Shown here piece after piece: positions 1 to 7,720 of a DNA stretch of 14,427 bases; positions within the stretch are counted from its first letter, which is position 1; every line of letters starts with the position of its first letter. The translations under genes and the position numbers were made by a program. Below the pieces are notes generated by a model. The model was not told where the DNA came from. It did not search any database and worked only from the letters and a program-made list of their open reading frames with translations. This DNA comes from Anaerobacillus sp. Lineage in GTDB: Bacteria > Bacillota > Bacilli > Bacillales_H > Anaerobacillaceae. The stretch spans positions 1-14,427 of the forward strand of contig SKOL01000309.1 in the NCBI GenBank assembly GCA_007120055.1, read 5' to 3'.

Positions 1-282
1 AAAGAGAGAAGGATTTATGCGACCTTAAAAATGCAGTGGCCTTCTCTTAATTTTATCGTAACTTCACCTCAAAATTCTTATGAATCATATTGCAGTTACT
101 ATAATGACTCTGTTGAATTAGATATTTCAGATTTCATAAATATAATGGTTGGAGACCTTCAAAGAATTGATTTATATGCAAAAAAAGGCTTTCAGATTCC
201 ACAAGATATACCTGAAAATGTGATGGAAGCCTATAATCGATTAGTTGGTAATGGGTTTGATAGACAACTTATTAAGTCATAA
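1..282 (+). CDS. 3' end of an unidentified protein gene (partial)
   Basis: The reading frame is open from the first base of the window and stops at the TAA at 280-282, so this is the last 93 codons of a gene that begins outside the window. An internal ATG at 31 is possible but has no good ribosome-binding site, and the ATG at 17 leads to a stop after three codons. The visible part is soluble and mixed in composition, rich in Tyr, Asn and Asp, with no membrane segment and no motif that I recognise (for example YESYCSYYNDSVELDISDF near its middle). Function unknown. It runs toward the minus-strand pseudogene that follows. Confidence 0.55.
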   Translation, partial: KERRIYATLKMQWPSLNFIVTSPQNSYESYCSYYNDSVELDISDFINIMVGDLQRIDLYAKKGFQIPQDIPENVMEAYNRLVGNGFDRQLIKS

Positions 283-297
283 TCTTTTAAATGACTT
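274..297 (+). terminator. Weak inverted repeat at the end of the first gene
   Basis: AAGTCAT (274-280) and ATGACTT (291-297) form a perfect 7-bp stem with a 10-base loop, overlapping the stop codon of the partial gene. There is no run of T on the plus strand after it, so termination is doubtful. It could also serve the convergent minus-strand gene. Confidence 0.25.
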
Positions 298-306
298 GTA
301 ATTACC

Positions 307-774
307 TTAAGTCAATTCTTTACCACCTCTTTTGCTTATACTTTCGTAAAGAAGCGTGTAGCCCGTCTTCAGCAAGATGAAAATCTCAGTTTTAAGATGG
401 AGATGTTGTAAATCTCGATGATACACATGTCGCTCATCCATATGCATAACAGCTTCCTTTTCTAAAAATGGCTGTTTGATTTTTTTCAAGAAGGTTCATG
501 TGTGGACAATGAATCTGGTAGTTATTCAGGCAGTGCAGAAAACAAGACTTGCCAGGCAAATACTTTTGATACAAGCGAATCCGTTGGTTGTCGATTGTGT
601 GCCATGAACCGTTGGTATCTATACAAGGAGTTTTTGGATTCCTTGATAAGAATCACCTAACTCAATTCTTCGAATATAATATGCTGATAGAGTAGTAGAC
701 AATTTATCCTTTGTATATTCCACTTCGATGTTAAGGTACAAATCTTTTAAAGATGCGACTAAATCTGATAAAAC
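307..774 (-). pseudogene. Decayed gene with two frameshifts, unknown product
   Basis: Read on the minus strand, three adjoining stretches have protein-like composition but lie in alternating frames. The first (about 771 to 619) contains LSAYYIRRIELGDSYQGIQ and ends at a TAG. The second, in the next frame (about 622 to 490), contains NGSWHTIDNQRIRLYQKY and later QIHCPHMNLL. The third returns to the first frame near a short A tract and runs to the stop at 307, containing HMDERHVYHRDL and LLKTGYTLLYESISKRGGKEL. Joined, they would make about 155 residues. An AAGGAGAG sequence lies upstream, and at the expected start distance there is a TTA, which could be a mutated TTG or ATG. The family was not recognised. 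That this was once one gene is an inference from the coding quality of the three pieces. Confidence 0.5.
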
Positions 775-776
775 TT

Positions 777-812
777 ACTCTCCTTAGGTTCTTAATAATC
801 AACTCTCCTTAG
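777..812 (-). repeat. Short direct repeat carrying a ribosome-binding-site-like sequence
   Basis: The 11-mer ACTCTCCTTAG occurs at 777-787 and again at 802-812. On the minus strand it reads CTAAGGAGAGT, a strong Shine-Dalgarno sequence, so the leader of the decayed minus-strand gene carries two copies. The copy nearer the gene lies about 8 bases before the presumed former start. This could be a small tandem duplication that arose during or before decay. Confidence 0.4.
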
Positions 813-892
813 ATTTTATTAGTGAACTAAGCATTACCTAATCAAATACACAAAATATATTTTTTAGAATAGAATAGTCCTATAATGCTAGA

Positions 893-1196
893 GTGAGTAT
901 TCTTTTTACAAGAAGAAAAAAGATTTCGCTAAGCATAATCGCCTTTCAATTGTTGTGTATTGCCAGTATCGTTGTACTACAAATTCCTTTTTAAAGTATG
1001 AAAAAGGATCTTATAATGCTACAGTTTTGATCATGCAAATGCTCTTTAAAAGTGTTGCTGTAAAATTCACCATCATCCAGAAAATATTGTCTGTGATTGT
1101 TGCCAAAGTCATCCAAAAAGATTACAAATAAAAGTTTCTTATTTAACAGTATTAAATGAAGCTAAATCAAGCACCTCGTGTAGTAATATGACATAA
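893..1196 (+). pseudogene. Coding-like debris between two decayed genes
   Basis: Three short open stretches in different frames follow one another. A 33-codon ORF from GTG 893 to TAA 994 starts MSILFTRRKK and then has a single hydrophobic stretch, like a signal peptide or small membrane peptide. An overlapping frame is open from about 895 to 1131 without a clear start. A third frame (1050-1196) is rich in Cys and His (CCCKIHHHPENIVCDCC), like a metal-binding protein end. A TATAAT sits at 881-886, but it is too close to the GTG to serve it normally, and no Shine-Dalgarno is seen. A good terminator follows 28 bases after the last stop, which supports a former plus-strand gene here. It may equally be non-coding. 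The rest of the stretch from 775 to 1224 shows nothing else. Confidence 0.25.
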
Positions 1197-1224
1197 CCAT
1201 AACTCGATTTAGAGTAGTATTTTT

Positions 1225-1263
1225 AAAGAGTAGAACCTCTTAAAGGGCTTCTATTCTTTTTTT
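1225..1263 (+). terminator. Rho-independent terminator
   Basis: Bases 1225-1235 (AAAGAGTAGAA) pair with 1249-1259 (TTCTATTCTTT) in an 11-bp stem with one G-U pair. A further C-C/G-G pairing sits inside with a bulged C, and the T tract runs to 1263. It separates the decayed region from the operon starting at 1478, which therefore needs its own promoter in 1264-1477. I see no convincing sigma-A promoter there. Confidence 0.75.
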
Positions 1264-1477
1264 GATTCCAGCCATTAAATTTGAATATTTATGAAGGTTT
1301 TTCCAGAAAAATGTAGAATATTGTAATAACACTAAAGTCGCTTAAATTAGTTATAAGATTAAAATTCTAATGATTGGAATAATTACATATATTCATCTTG
1401 GGTAACTTGTTGGATGGCTTGTGAACTAGCTTTTGATATAGAAGAAGACAGGTACTTGAAGATGGGGAGGGGATATA

Positions 1478-2929
1478 GTGATTGAAATGAAGTCGGGTGT
1501 AAAGCAGTATAAGGTTCTTCTTCAGACGGATCGAGTCGAAGCAAAAGGGTATTATGATGAAGTGTTGTTTCCGGTCGTCTGTGAAAATTTTTGTGCAAAA
1601 GTGGCAGAAGCGCATAAAGAAAAGCGGATGGGGAAATATGAGTATTTGATTATGTCAGTCGGTTTTACGATCGAGCCACTCATTATGTGGATCAAAGCGC
1701 TCAAGCCGAAAAAAGTGTATTTCATATGTTCAACGGAAACCGAGGATCTCGTCAATGATATTTGTGAAATTGCTGGCTTGAAACATACGCAAACGAGCTA
1801 TGATATTGTAGAAAGTAGCGATGGAATCGATGTGTATCAAAAGATTAATGATTACGTCAATAAACATAAGCTGCGACATGATTTGAAAAAGGTTGCTATT
1901 GACATAACAGGTGGGAAAAAGAGTACAGTGAGCGGGTGTAGCTCGGCTGCGAACCACCTTGGGATTGATATTTTATATGTGGACTATCATCAATATTTTA
2001 CTGATGAACGAAAGCCAATTCCTGGGACTGAATGTCCGGTAATTTTAGAAGATCCTCTTGAAGTATTCGGTGACCGCGAGTTAAATCGAGGGATTTTTAA
2101 GTTTAATAGTGAGGACTTTGATACTGCATCCGAAATTTTCGCCTCGATCAAAGAACGGGCCAATAATCCACGACCGTATGAAGCTTATGAAAATTTAGCG
2201 ATTGGATATGGACATTTGGAGTCAATGCATTTTGAATTAGCTCACAAGCATTTGCAAAGAGCGATTGACTTAGCCGAGCGAAATGATATTTTTGAAATAC
2301 CAATTCGTGATATTAGGATACAGCTTGATGTAATAAAACCTCTCATAAATATACATTTAAATACCGAACACGAAATTTTAAGTGATGAACATTTATTTTG
2401 GCATTTGTATGCGTATATGTTTGCCATGGCCGATCATTATTATATCGGGAAAAAATATGATATTGCGGCGATGCTCATGTATCGGTGCTTTGAAATGATT
2501 AGCCAGCGCTTACTGAATGTAAGAGGCATTAATACGTCTTCAGCTAGCTATAGTCATATTGATGAAGATTTATTACTTGAAAAAGTAAATGAAAAAAGTG
2601 CTGAAATTTATCCAGATTACCGTCCTCTTCAAGACCTTCCTAAAAAAATTGGCTTAATGCAAGGATATACGATTTTGAAAAGTTTAAATGAACCGATCGT
2701 TGCTCAAATTGATTTAGAAGATTTGAATAACCAAAGCTTATTACGAAATAAAAGTCGACTTGTTCATGGTTTTCAACTTCTTGAAGAAGGAGATGTCACA
2801 GGGTTTTATGGCCGTTTAAAAGGAATAACAAATAAATTATGGTCAAGTAGCGATACGCATCATTTAGGAAGACACTTTAAAGATCTTTGGAAAAAATACA
2901 GCTTTTTAAACATTCGAAAACTACATTAA
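1478..2929 (+). CDS. CARF-HEPN protein, TIGR02710/Cas02710-like (copy A)
   Basis: Probable second-messenger-gated ribonuclease of 483 aa. The N-terminal ~200 residues look like a CARF Rossmann domain: a strand and glycine loop YLIMSVGF at 56-63, LKPKKVYFICS at 75-85, and the CARF signature DITGGKK at 142-148 followed by small residues. A conserved linker EDPLEVFG (191-198) leads to TPR-like helices (about 210-270). The C-terminal helical region carries LRNKSRLVHG at 422-431, with R423-N424 and H430 fitting the HEPN ribonuclease pattern R-polar-X(4-5)-H. CARF domains of related Csm6/Csx1 proteins bind cyclic oligoadenylate and activate the HEPN RNase. That this protein does so is inference. 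The GTG start is chosen because GGGAGGGG ends 5 bases before it; the in-frame ATG at 1487 is too far. It is first in an operon, 19 bases before the next gene. Family assignment is from motif recognition only. Confidence 0.8.
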   Translation: MIEMKSGVKQYKVLLQTDRVEAKGYYDEVLFPVVCENFCAKVAEAHKEKRMGKYEYLIMSVGFTIEPLIMWIKALKPKKVYFICSTETEDLVNDICEIAGLKHTQTSYDIVESSDGIDVYQKINDYVNKHKLRHDLKKVAIDITGGKKSTVSGCSSAANHLGIDILYVDYHQYFTDERKPIPGTECPVILEDPLEVFGDRELNRGIFKFNSEDFDTASEIFASIKERANNPRPYEAYENLAIGYGHLESMHFELAHKHLQRAIDLAERNDIFEIPIRDIRIQLDVIKPLINIHLNTEHEILSDEHLFWHLYAYMFAMADHYYIGKKYDIAAMLMYRCFEMISQRLLNVRGINTSSASYSHIDEDLLLEKVNEKSAEIYPDYRPLQDLPKKIGLMQGYTILKSLNEPIVAQIDLEDLNNQSLLRNKSRLVHGFQLLEEGDVTGFYGRLKGITNKLWSSSDTHHLGRHFKDLWKKYSFLNIRKLH

Positions 2930-2948
2930 ATAAAGCAAGGTGATACAG

Positions 2949-5081
2949 ATGAAACAATATGAGCTATGGCTTGACGAAAGTGGAAAGTTTATCGATCAAA
3001 TTGAAACGGAAGAAGTCCCTTCAATGGTAGGAGGACTTCTTTTTCCTGTGGACCAATTTGATTCTGAAAAAGCGACACAGGTAGTGAATGAAATGAAAGA
3101 GCAACTCGGAATTGAAGGATCGATCAATGGAAAGTTTTTTCATAGTACAAAATACGGAACGTATGCAAAAACACTGTTAAAAAAGCTGTATGACGAAAAT
3201 GGGAAGTTTGTAGTCTTTCAAAATAAAGAACGTCTCTCCATTATTAACAATGATTATACGTATATTAATATTTTAGCAGAAGGGGTCATCCAACTTTTAA
3301 GAGTGTTACAAGGAACAAACAGTGAAGAAGTTCACCTCTCAGTTAAAGCGGCGCGAAGACTCAATGTCACAAAAAGCAAAGAGAATGGTATCAATTCTTT
3401 TATTCATGACGATGAATTTATCGTACGTTTAAAAGAGCGAATCTTATTAGCGATTGCTAGAACGGGCGCGAAAAACATGAATTGGGACTTTGAAGTTATC
3501 AATGCCAGAAGAGATATTCGTTCCGAAATTGGAGATTGTATTTGTCACACATGGTTTCGCAAGAATAGCCCGAAAAAATTTACTGACGAACATCGCGTTT
3601 TTATTCATGAACTATATCATGAGCCGTTTTTATTTTCGGTGTTTGAACATGCGACTTCGAGTGCGATTATGAGACTTTTAGGAGAAGGATCTGTAGGAGA
3701 AGCCTTGTTTGAGGCACTTGTTTGTTACGACGACTTAGAAGATCCGCATTTTCGAGAATCTGCCACTAAGACAGAAGTTCAAGTCCATCCGATACTAGAT
3801 TCAGTGATTCAGCGCTTCGTTGAACTTACCGATCGAAATCGCGATACTCAGTTTTCGATTACTGTACAAAACATTGAACAACTATTAGATGTCGATCGAG
3901 ACTTACAACTCGGGAAAACTGTTCTAGAAAATTTGCAAACACATGGTTTGCCATTGATTGCTGAAAGAAATATCCATTCCGATTTTCTTGCGATGAAAGC
4001 CGCAATGTTACTACTAGTTTGTGCGAATCACCAAGGGGATGTCATCGCGGCTGAAAAACAATTAAAACAATTACGAAAACATCTAAAGAAAATGCAAGGG
4101 CGTTTCGAGTTTTTAGATTTATGGGTGAAGATGGTTGTTTTAGAAGCCGTTCATGAAATGAATTGTTTCCAGTTTGAACGAGCCGTTGTTATTTTATCTC
4201 ATACTGAAAAAACGATGAAAGAAGTATTTGCTTTAGTTGCTACAGCGTTTCAAAATGATGAGGCTGAAGATCGAATGAAATCGCAATTAGTAGGCAAGTT
4301 ACTCGGTACTCGTCTATTAAGTAGAATTTTATTAGGTAGAAAAGATCCGAACCAACTACTTTGGGCTCGTCAAGATTCACAAGAAGCAATTTCTAAATTT
4401 TTTTATGAAGAGGATAAAAGCCGTCAATATCAATACCGTTCACAACTTGAATGTGAAGCTCACCAATTTCATGATTCTCTCTTCTGGTTAGGGAAGGCTT
4501 TTCATGTTGAGATCCATTCATTTTCGCAATGTACACAGCTTCTAGAAGCCATCGAATCTACGAATTATTATCAACGATTGTTCGGATTGATGCATTATAC
4601 GAGATTAATGGCGGAGCTTGCTTTAGCTGAGCAGCTAACCTATGCTGAACAAATGTTGATCGCATGGGATCATGCGGGAATCGAAAACATTGATGGAAAT
4701 GATCATCCTATCGAAATTATTTATTGGAAGCTGGCAACAACAGAAATGAAGCTACATCAGCCGAAAAAAGCTTTTCATCATTATGATAAAGCGCTGAAAA
4801 TTTGTCAATTCAACAAAGAACGTCTAACTTTACGAGTGATTAGTTTAGGGGTTGAATTCGAACGAGTCGCTTTATTAGCTGAGCAAAAAGATACCCGCTT
4901 TAGTAAAGAAATGAAAGAAAAGTATAATCATCGATCATTAAAAAAAGCGTATCAGAACCTTTTAAAAGAGGAAATTCCAAGTTCAATGCGAGAATTTCTT
5001 AGTGAATGGGAAGCGATTCTTGAATTAGAGGAAGTAGATGCTGATAGATCATTAAGTTACTCGAGGATGGTCCCTTATTGA
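2949..5081 (+). CDS. DUF3800-like N-terminus fused to a helical-repeat (TPR-like) region
   Basis: A 710-aa protein between the two CARF-HEPN genes. The start is ATG 2949, since AAGGTGAT lies 5 bases before it; the in-frame GTG at 2940 lies within that ribosome-binding site. Residues 7-12 read LWLDESG-like (D9, E10), then VGGLLF at 27-32, HST at 65-67, and near 190-205 a segment SEIGDCICHTWFRK with D196. This matches the layout of DUF3800 proteins (YxDESG at the start, a late ADLI-type acidic motif), a putative RNase H-fold nuclease family. Activity here is unproven. From about 340 to 655 it is helical, with TPR-like units such as KLATTEMKLHQPKKAFHHYD near 594. No membrane segment or signal peptide, so it is cytoplasmic. 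Its place between two CARF genes suggests a partner or second effector in the same response. The family call is tentative; the operon position is certain. Confidence 0.6.
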   Translation: MKQYELWLDESGKFIDQIETEEVPSMVGGLLFPVDQFDSEKATQVVNEMKEQLGIEGSINGKFFHSTKYGTYAKTLLKKLYDENGKFVVFQNKERLSIINNDYTYINILAEGVIQLLRVLQGTNSEEVHLSVKAARRLNVTKSKENGINSFIHDDEFIVRLKERILLAIARTGAKNMNWDFEVINARRDIRSEIGDCICHTWFRKNSPKKFTDEHRVFIHELYHEPFLFSVFEHATSSAIMRLLGEGSVGEALFEALVCYDDLEDPHFRESATKTEVQVHPILDSVIQRFVELTDRNRDTQFSITVQNIEQLLDVDRDLQLGKTVLENLQTHGLPLIAERNIHSDFLAMKAAMLLLVCANHQGDVIAAEKQLKQLRKHLKKMQGRFEFLDLWVKMVVLEAVHEMNCFQFERAVVILSHTEKTMKEVFALVATAFQNDEAEDRMKSQLVGKLLGTRLLSRILLGRKDPNQLLWARQDSQEAISKFFYEEDKSRQYQYRSQLECEAHQFHDSLFWLGKAFHVEIHSFSQCTQLLEAIESTNYYQRLFGLMHYTRLMAELALAEQLTYAEQMLIAWDHAGIENIDGNDHPIEIIYWKLATTEMKLHQPKKAFHHYDKALKICQFNKERLTLRVISLGVEFERVALLAEQKDTRFSKEMKEKYNHRSLKKAYQNLLKEEIPSSMREFLSEWEAILELEEVDADRSLSYSRMVPY

Positions 5082-5218
5082 TGACTTACGTTGACACGAA
5101 TGTTGAAGATGCAAGTATCTCTAAAAAAGTTAAGATTTATTTTTTAACTCCTAAAAACAACAACATTTTACAAAAAACGCTATTACTACAAGGAATTAAC
5201 CAAATTTTCAACGAATAG
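5081..5218 (+). CDS. Small 45-codon ORF translationally coupled to the gene before it
   Basis: The stop TGA of the preceding gene (5079-5081) overlaps this ATG (5081-5083) by one base in a TGATG junction, the usual sign of termination-reinitiation coupling. The predicted peptide starts MTYVDTNVEDASISKKVKIY and ends LLLQGINQIFNE. It is basic-to-neutral, has no cysteines and no membrane segment, and belongs to no family that I recognise. It stops 36 bases before the second CARF gene. It could be a small regulatory subunit, a remnant C-terminal piece of the upstream protein, or a chance ORF. The overlap is the main argument that it is translated. Confidence 0.45.
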   Translation: MTYVDTNVEDASISKKVKIYFLTPKNNNILQKTLLLQGINQIFNE

Positions 5219-5254
5219 TATGTATAGGTAAATCTACTTAGAGCGGGTGATGAA

Positions 5255-6709
5255 ATGACGACATTTAAAGATCATAAATCAACGTACATGCAAAAGTTAA
5301 AGATTAATAAGCATGAAGCACTAGTTTACTATCGGGAAAATTTATTTGATGAAATTTGCTCCGCTTTTATTGAAAAAGTAAAACTAAAGCAGGCAGTAGG
5401 GGAAATTCACGAATATGATTATTTAATTGTTTCCGTCGGCTTTAATATTGATCTGCTCATTATGTGGATTAAAGCGCTGCAGCCGAAGGAAGTATTTTTT
5501 ATTTGTTCGAAAGAAACCGAGAGCAAAATTAATGAGATTTGTAAGTTTACAGGTTTAAGCCACACCCAATGTGATCATAAAGTGGTAAAGCGTACGAATG
5601 GAACCGATGTTTATGAAGCGATCTTAGAATATTTAAATAAGCGGCGTATCACCGGTGATCAATTACTAAACAAAGTAGCGATAGACATTACAGGTGGTAA
5701 GAAAAATATGGTTTCAGGCTGCACGTTAGCGGCCAACTTTTTAGGGATTGACCTTCTGTATATTGATAATAACGGGAATTATTTAAAAGAAGAAAAACCT
5801 TTTCCAGGTCAAGAAGAGCCAATTAGGCTAGAGGACCCACTGGATACATTTGGTGGAAGAGATTTTAGGAAAGCGATCATTAAGTTTAATAGTGAAGATT
5901 TCAAGCAGGCGACAGAAATTTTTACAGAAATCAAAGAGCGGGTGACAAACCCCCGCCCTTATGAAGTGTATGAAAGCTTGGCCAAAGGTTATTTTTATTT
6001 AGAAGCGATGGAGTTTAATCAAGCCTATGAAAATATTGAAAATGCCATCCACTGGGGACGTAAATTTGACTTATGGAGAATTCCGTTCAATGAGCTTGAA
6101 CAACAACTGAAAGCGATTGAACCGTTAAAAAAACTAAGCCAGGAACCAGAAAGAAAAGTATTATCTGAGCCGGTACTATACTGGCACTTGTTCGGTTATT
6201 TTTATGAATTAACAAAACACTTTATTACGAGCAAAAAATACGATGCGGCCGCATTACTAACGTATCGCTCGTTAGAGTTAATCGTCCAACATTTATTACT
6301 TAAGCATGATATTTTCCATTCGAAGGCAAGCTATCGACATTTAGACCAAAAAAAGATGCTACAGAAATATAATGAATTTTCTAGCCAAGTTTATTTCAAT
6401 TATCGTCGTGTGTATCATTTACCTAGTAAGCTAAGCTTAATGAATGGACTTATTTTATTGAAGGCACTTGATGAACATATGGTAAGTGGTGTTAATCTGA
6501 AAACAGTTAACGATTTCCTGAATTTACGAAACAACAGTCGCTTTGCCCATGGCTTCGAGTTACTAAAAAAAGACGATGTATGTGAGTTTTTTCAGCAATT
6601 AGAATCTATTAACAACTTTATTTGGAATCATGATCAACATAAGTTTAACTTACAATGTCGCTTTGATGAGTTTTCTAAGCCGTTTGCATTTTTGAATATA
6701 AGTTTATAA
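5255..6709 (+). CDS. CARF-HEPN protein, TIGR02710/Cas02710-like (copy B)
   Basis: A 484-aa paralogue of the first operon gene, matching it over the full length. In the aligned CARF block at residues 54-105, I count 35 identities in 52 positions against copy A. CARF features are YLIVSVGF at 56-63, FFICS at 81-85 and DITGGKK at 144-150. EDPLDTFG (193-200) links to TPR-like helices, where NPRPYE is shared with copy A. The HEPN-type motif LRNNSRFAHGF has R425, N426 and H432. It probably acts as a ligand-activated RNase, alone or with copy A; homo- versus heterodimer is open, as CARF sites form at dimer interfaces in known members. ATG 5255 is chosen because the ATG five bases earlier stops at once; GCGGGTGA precedes it at short distance. 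It is last in the operon, followed directly by a terminator. Confidence 0.8.
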   Translation: MTTFKDHKSTYMQKLKINKHEALVYYRENLFDEICSAFIEKVKLKQAVGEIHEYDYLIVSVGFNIDLLIMWIKALQPKEVFFICSKETESKINEICKFTGLSHTQCDHKVVKRTNGTDVYEAILEYLNKRRITGDQLLNKVAIDITGGKKNMVSGCTLAANFLGIDLLYIDNNGNYLKEEKPFPGQEEPIRLEDPLDTFGGRDFRKAIIKFNSEDFKQATEIFTEIKERVTNPRPYEVYESLAKGYFYLEAMEFNQAYENIENAIHWGRKFDLWRIPFNELEQQLKAIEPLKKLSQEPERKVLSEPVLYWHLFGYFYELTKHFITSKKYDAAALLTYRSLELIVQHLLLKHDIFHSKASYRHLDQKKMLQKYNEFSSQVYFNYRRVYHLPSKLSLMNGLILLKALDEHMVSGVNLKTVNDFLNLRNNSRFAHGFELLKKDDVCEFFQQLESINNFIWNHDQHKFNLQCRFDEFSKPFAFLNISL

Positions 6710-6710
6710 G

Positions 6711-6746
6711 TGTGCTGCAAATGAAATTCGAAAGCGCACATTTTTG
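6711..6746 (+). terminator. Rho-independent terminator of the CARF operon
   Basis: TGTGCTGC (6711-6718) pairs with GCGCACA (6734-6740), with one bulged T, followed by TTTTTGTT. It starts just after the TAA of copy B, so the operon probably ends here. Confidence 0.7.
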
Positions 6747-6770
6747 TTAAAAACATTGAGACATCAGTGG

Positions 6771-6800
6771 GTAGGATAAAAATGTGGGTGTAGGTAAAAA
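6771..6800 (+). promoter_or_regulatory. Possible sigma-H-type promoter of the Spo0M-like gene
   Basis: GTAGGATAA (6771-6779) fits the B. subtilis sigma-H -35 pattern RNAGGAWWW fully. After 12 bases, AGGTAAAAA (6792-6800) is only a partial match to the -10 pattern RNNGAATWW. Expression of spo0M in B. subtilis is reported to depend on sigma-H, which is why I looked for it. The poor -10 keeps confidence low. Confidence 0.3.
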
Positions 6801-6879
6801 TGAATGTTTAAAAGACATTATTATTAAGTAAACAAAGGACTTTTATGAAGCAATTAAAAACCGGAAGGAAGAAGAAAGA

Positions 6880-7591
6880 ATGCCAAAATACCAAAAGAGA
6901 TTACATCGCGTTAATTTTGAAGACGTATCAATTATGACGACCGTAAATAAAACGCACTTTACTGTAGGAGAAGTCGTTGATGGGGAAGTAGAAGTAAAAG
7001 CGAATAAAGAAGATTCCGATCTTGGCTATTTATATATGTATTTAAAATCAGAATGCGCGAAAAATCCGAAACTCCCGTTAGAAAGAACTGAAGTGAAAAT
7101 TGATAAATTTGTGGTCGGTCAACCATTTCACATCTCGGCTGGACAAACGATTTATATCCCGTTTTCCTTTACAATCCCTTTCCACACACCAATTACTTAT
7201 CGTAGCGTAAAGGTCTTTATTCACACAGGCCTAGACTTACATGCCGGTGATGACCCGGAAGACACTGATTACATAGAAATAGGCCCATCTCCATTACAAG
7301 AAAAAGTGTTTCAAAGTATCGAATTATTAAAATTCGTCCAACAAAAACCCAAATATATCCCAACTGCTATCGAAGGCGAGTATTTACAAATATTTGAGTT
7401 CACTAAAAAAAAATTCATCCTATAAAAAATTAGAAATATCATTTATATCAAGCTGCACGGAAGCGATGCTCGTTCACGCCATCGGTACTTTTGACAACGT
7501 TTTACTTTTTGACGAAATGATCAATATACATAAAAACGAAACAGTTGAAGTAGTGAAAGAGAAGTTTGAGGGGAAGTTTAGTGGAAGTTAA
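6880..7591 (+). pseudogene. spo0M: Spo0M-like sporulation-control gene, frameshifted in an A9 tract
   Basis: The first 181 codons (6880-7425) encode an arrestin-like protein of the Spo0M family: FTVGEVVDGEVEVK near 27-40, the SAGQTIYIPFSFTIP block at 86-100, and the signature GLDLHAGDDPEDTDYIE at 117-133. After EFTKKK the frame runs into a stop. The +1 frame continues with KKLEISFISS and a plausible Spo0M C-terminus to TAA 7589-7591. The shift lies at nine A residues (7405-7413); with eight, a 237-residue protein would result, near the roughly 258 aa of B. subtilis Spo0M. The cause could be a true mutation, a sequencing error, or polymerase slippage that still yields some full product. GGAAGGA lies before the ATG. 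Spo0M is a cytoplasmic protein affecting sporulation and cell shape. Here it is probably host chromosomal context rather than part of the flanking operons. Confidence 0.7.
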
Positions 7592-7685
7592 ATATTGTGG
7601 TTGAGGGGCTAAAGTATCGAATAACTTATAATAAAAAAGTGTTGAAGCGCTGAAAAGTGACAAATATTTACTAACAAACGAATCA

Positions 7686-7720
7686 AAAATAAAAAGCGAA
7701 CATGTCAACTTTTTATTTTG
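7686..7720 (+). terminator. AT-rich hairpin downstream of the Spo0M-like gene
   Basis: AAAATAAAAAG (7686-7696) is a perfect complement of CTTTTTATTTT (7709-7719) with a 12-base loop. The T-rich right arm could serve as the U tract. It is a probable terminator for the gene ending at 7591, though the stem is almost all A-T. Confidence 0.5.

Noticed and set aside
881..886. TATAAT as the promoter of the CARF operon or of the debris ORF
   Set aside because: It has no recognisable -35 at proper spacing, lies 7 bases before the GTG of the debris ORF, and a strong terminator separates it from the CARF operon.
1367..1615. Minus-strand open frames overlapping the start of CARF copy A
   Set aside because: Low-complexity, His/Ser/Leu-rich translations antisense to a CARF-coding region, with no start signal.
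2940..2948. GTG 2940 as the start of the DUF3800-like gene
   Set aside because: The GTG lies inside the AAGGTGAT sequence that best serves the ATG at 2949, and it has no good ribosome-binding site of its own.
2949..5081. DUF3800-like gene as a transposase of a mobile element
   Set aside because: There are no terminal inverted repeats or target duplications around it, its gap to the upstream gene is operon-like, and its C-terminus is helical-repeat rather than DNA-binding.
7394..7591. 65-codon ORF as an independent small gene
   Set aside because: Its translation continues the Spo0M-like protein in the next frame after the A9 tract, and no ribosome-binding site precedes its ATG, so it is the displaced C-terminus of that gene.
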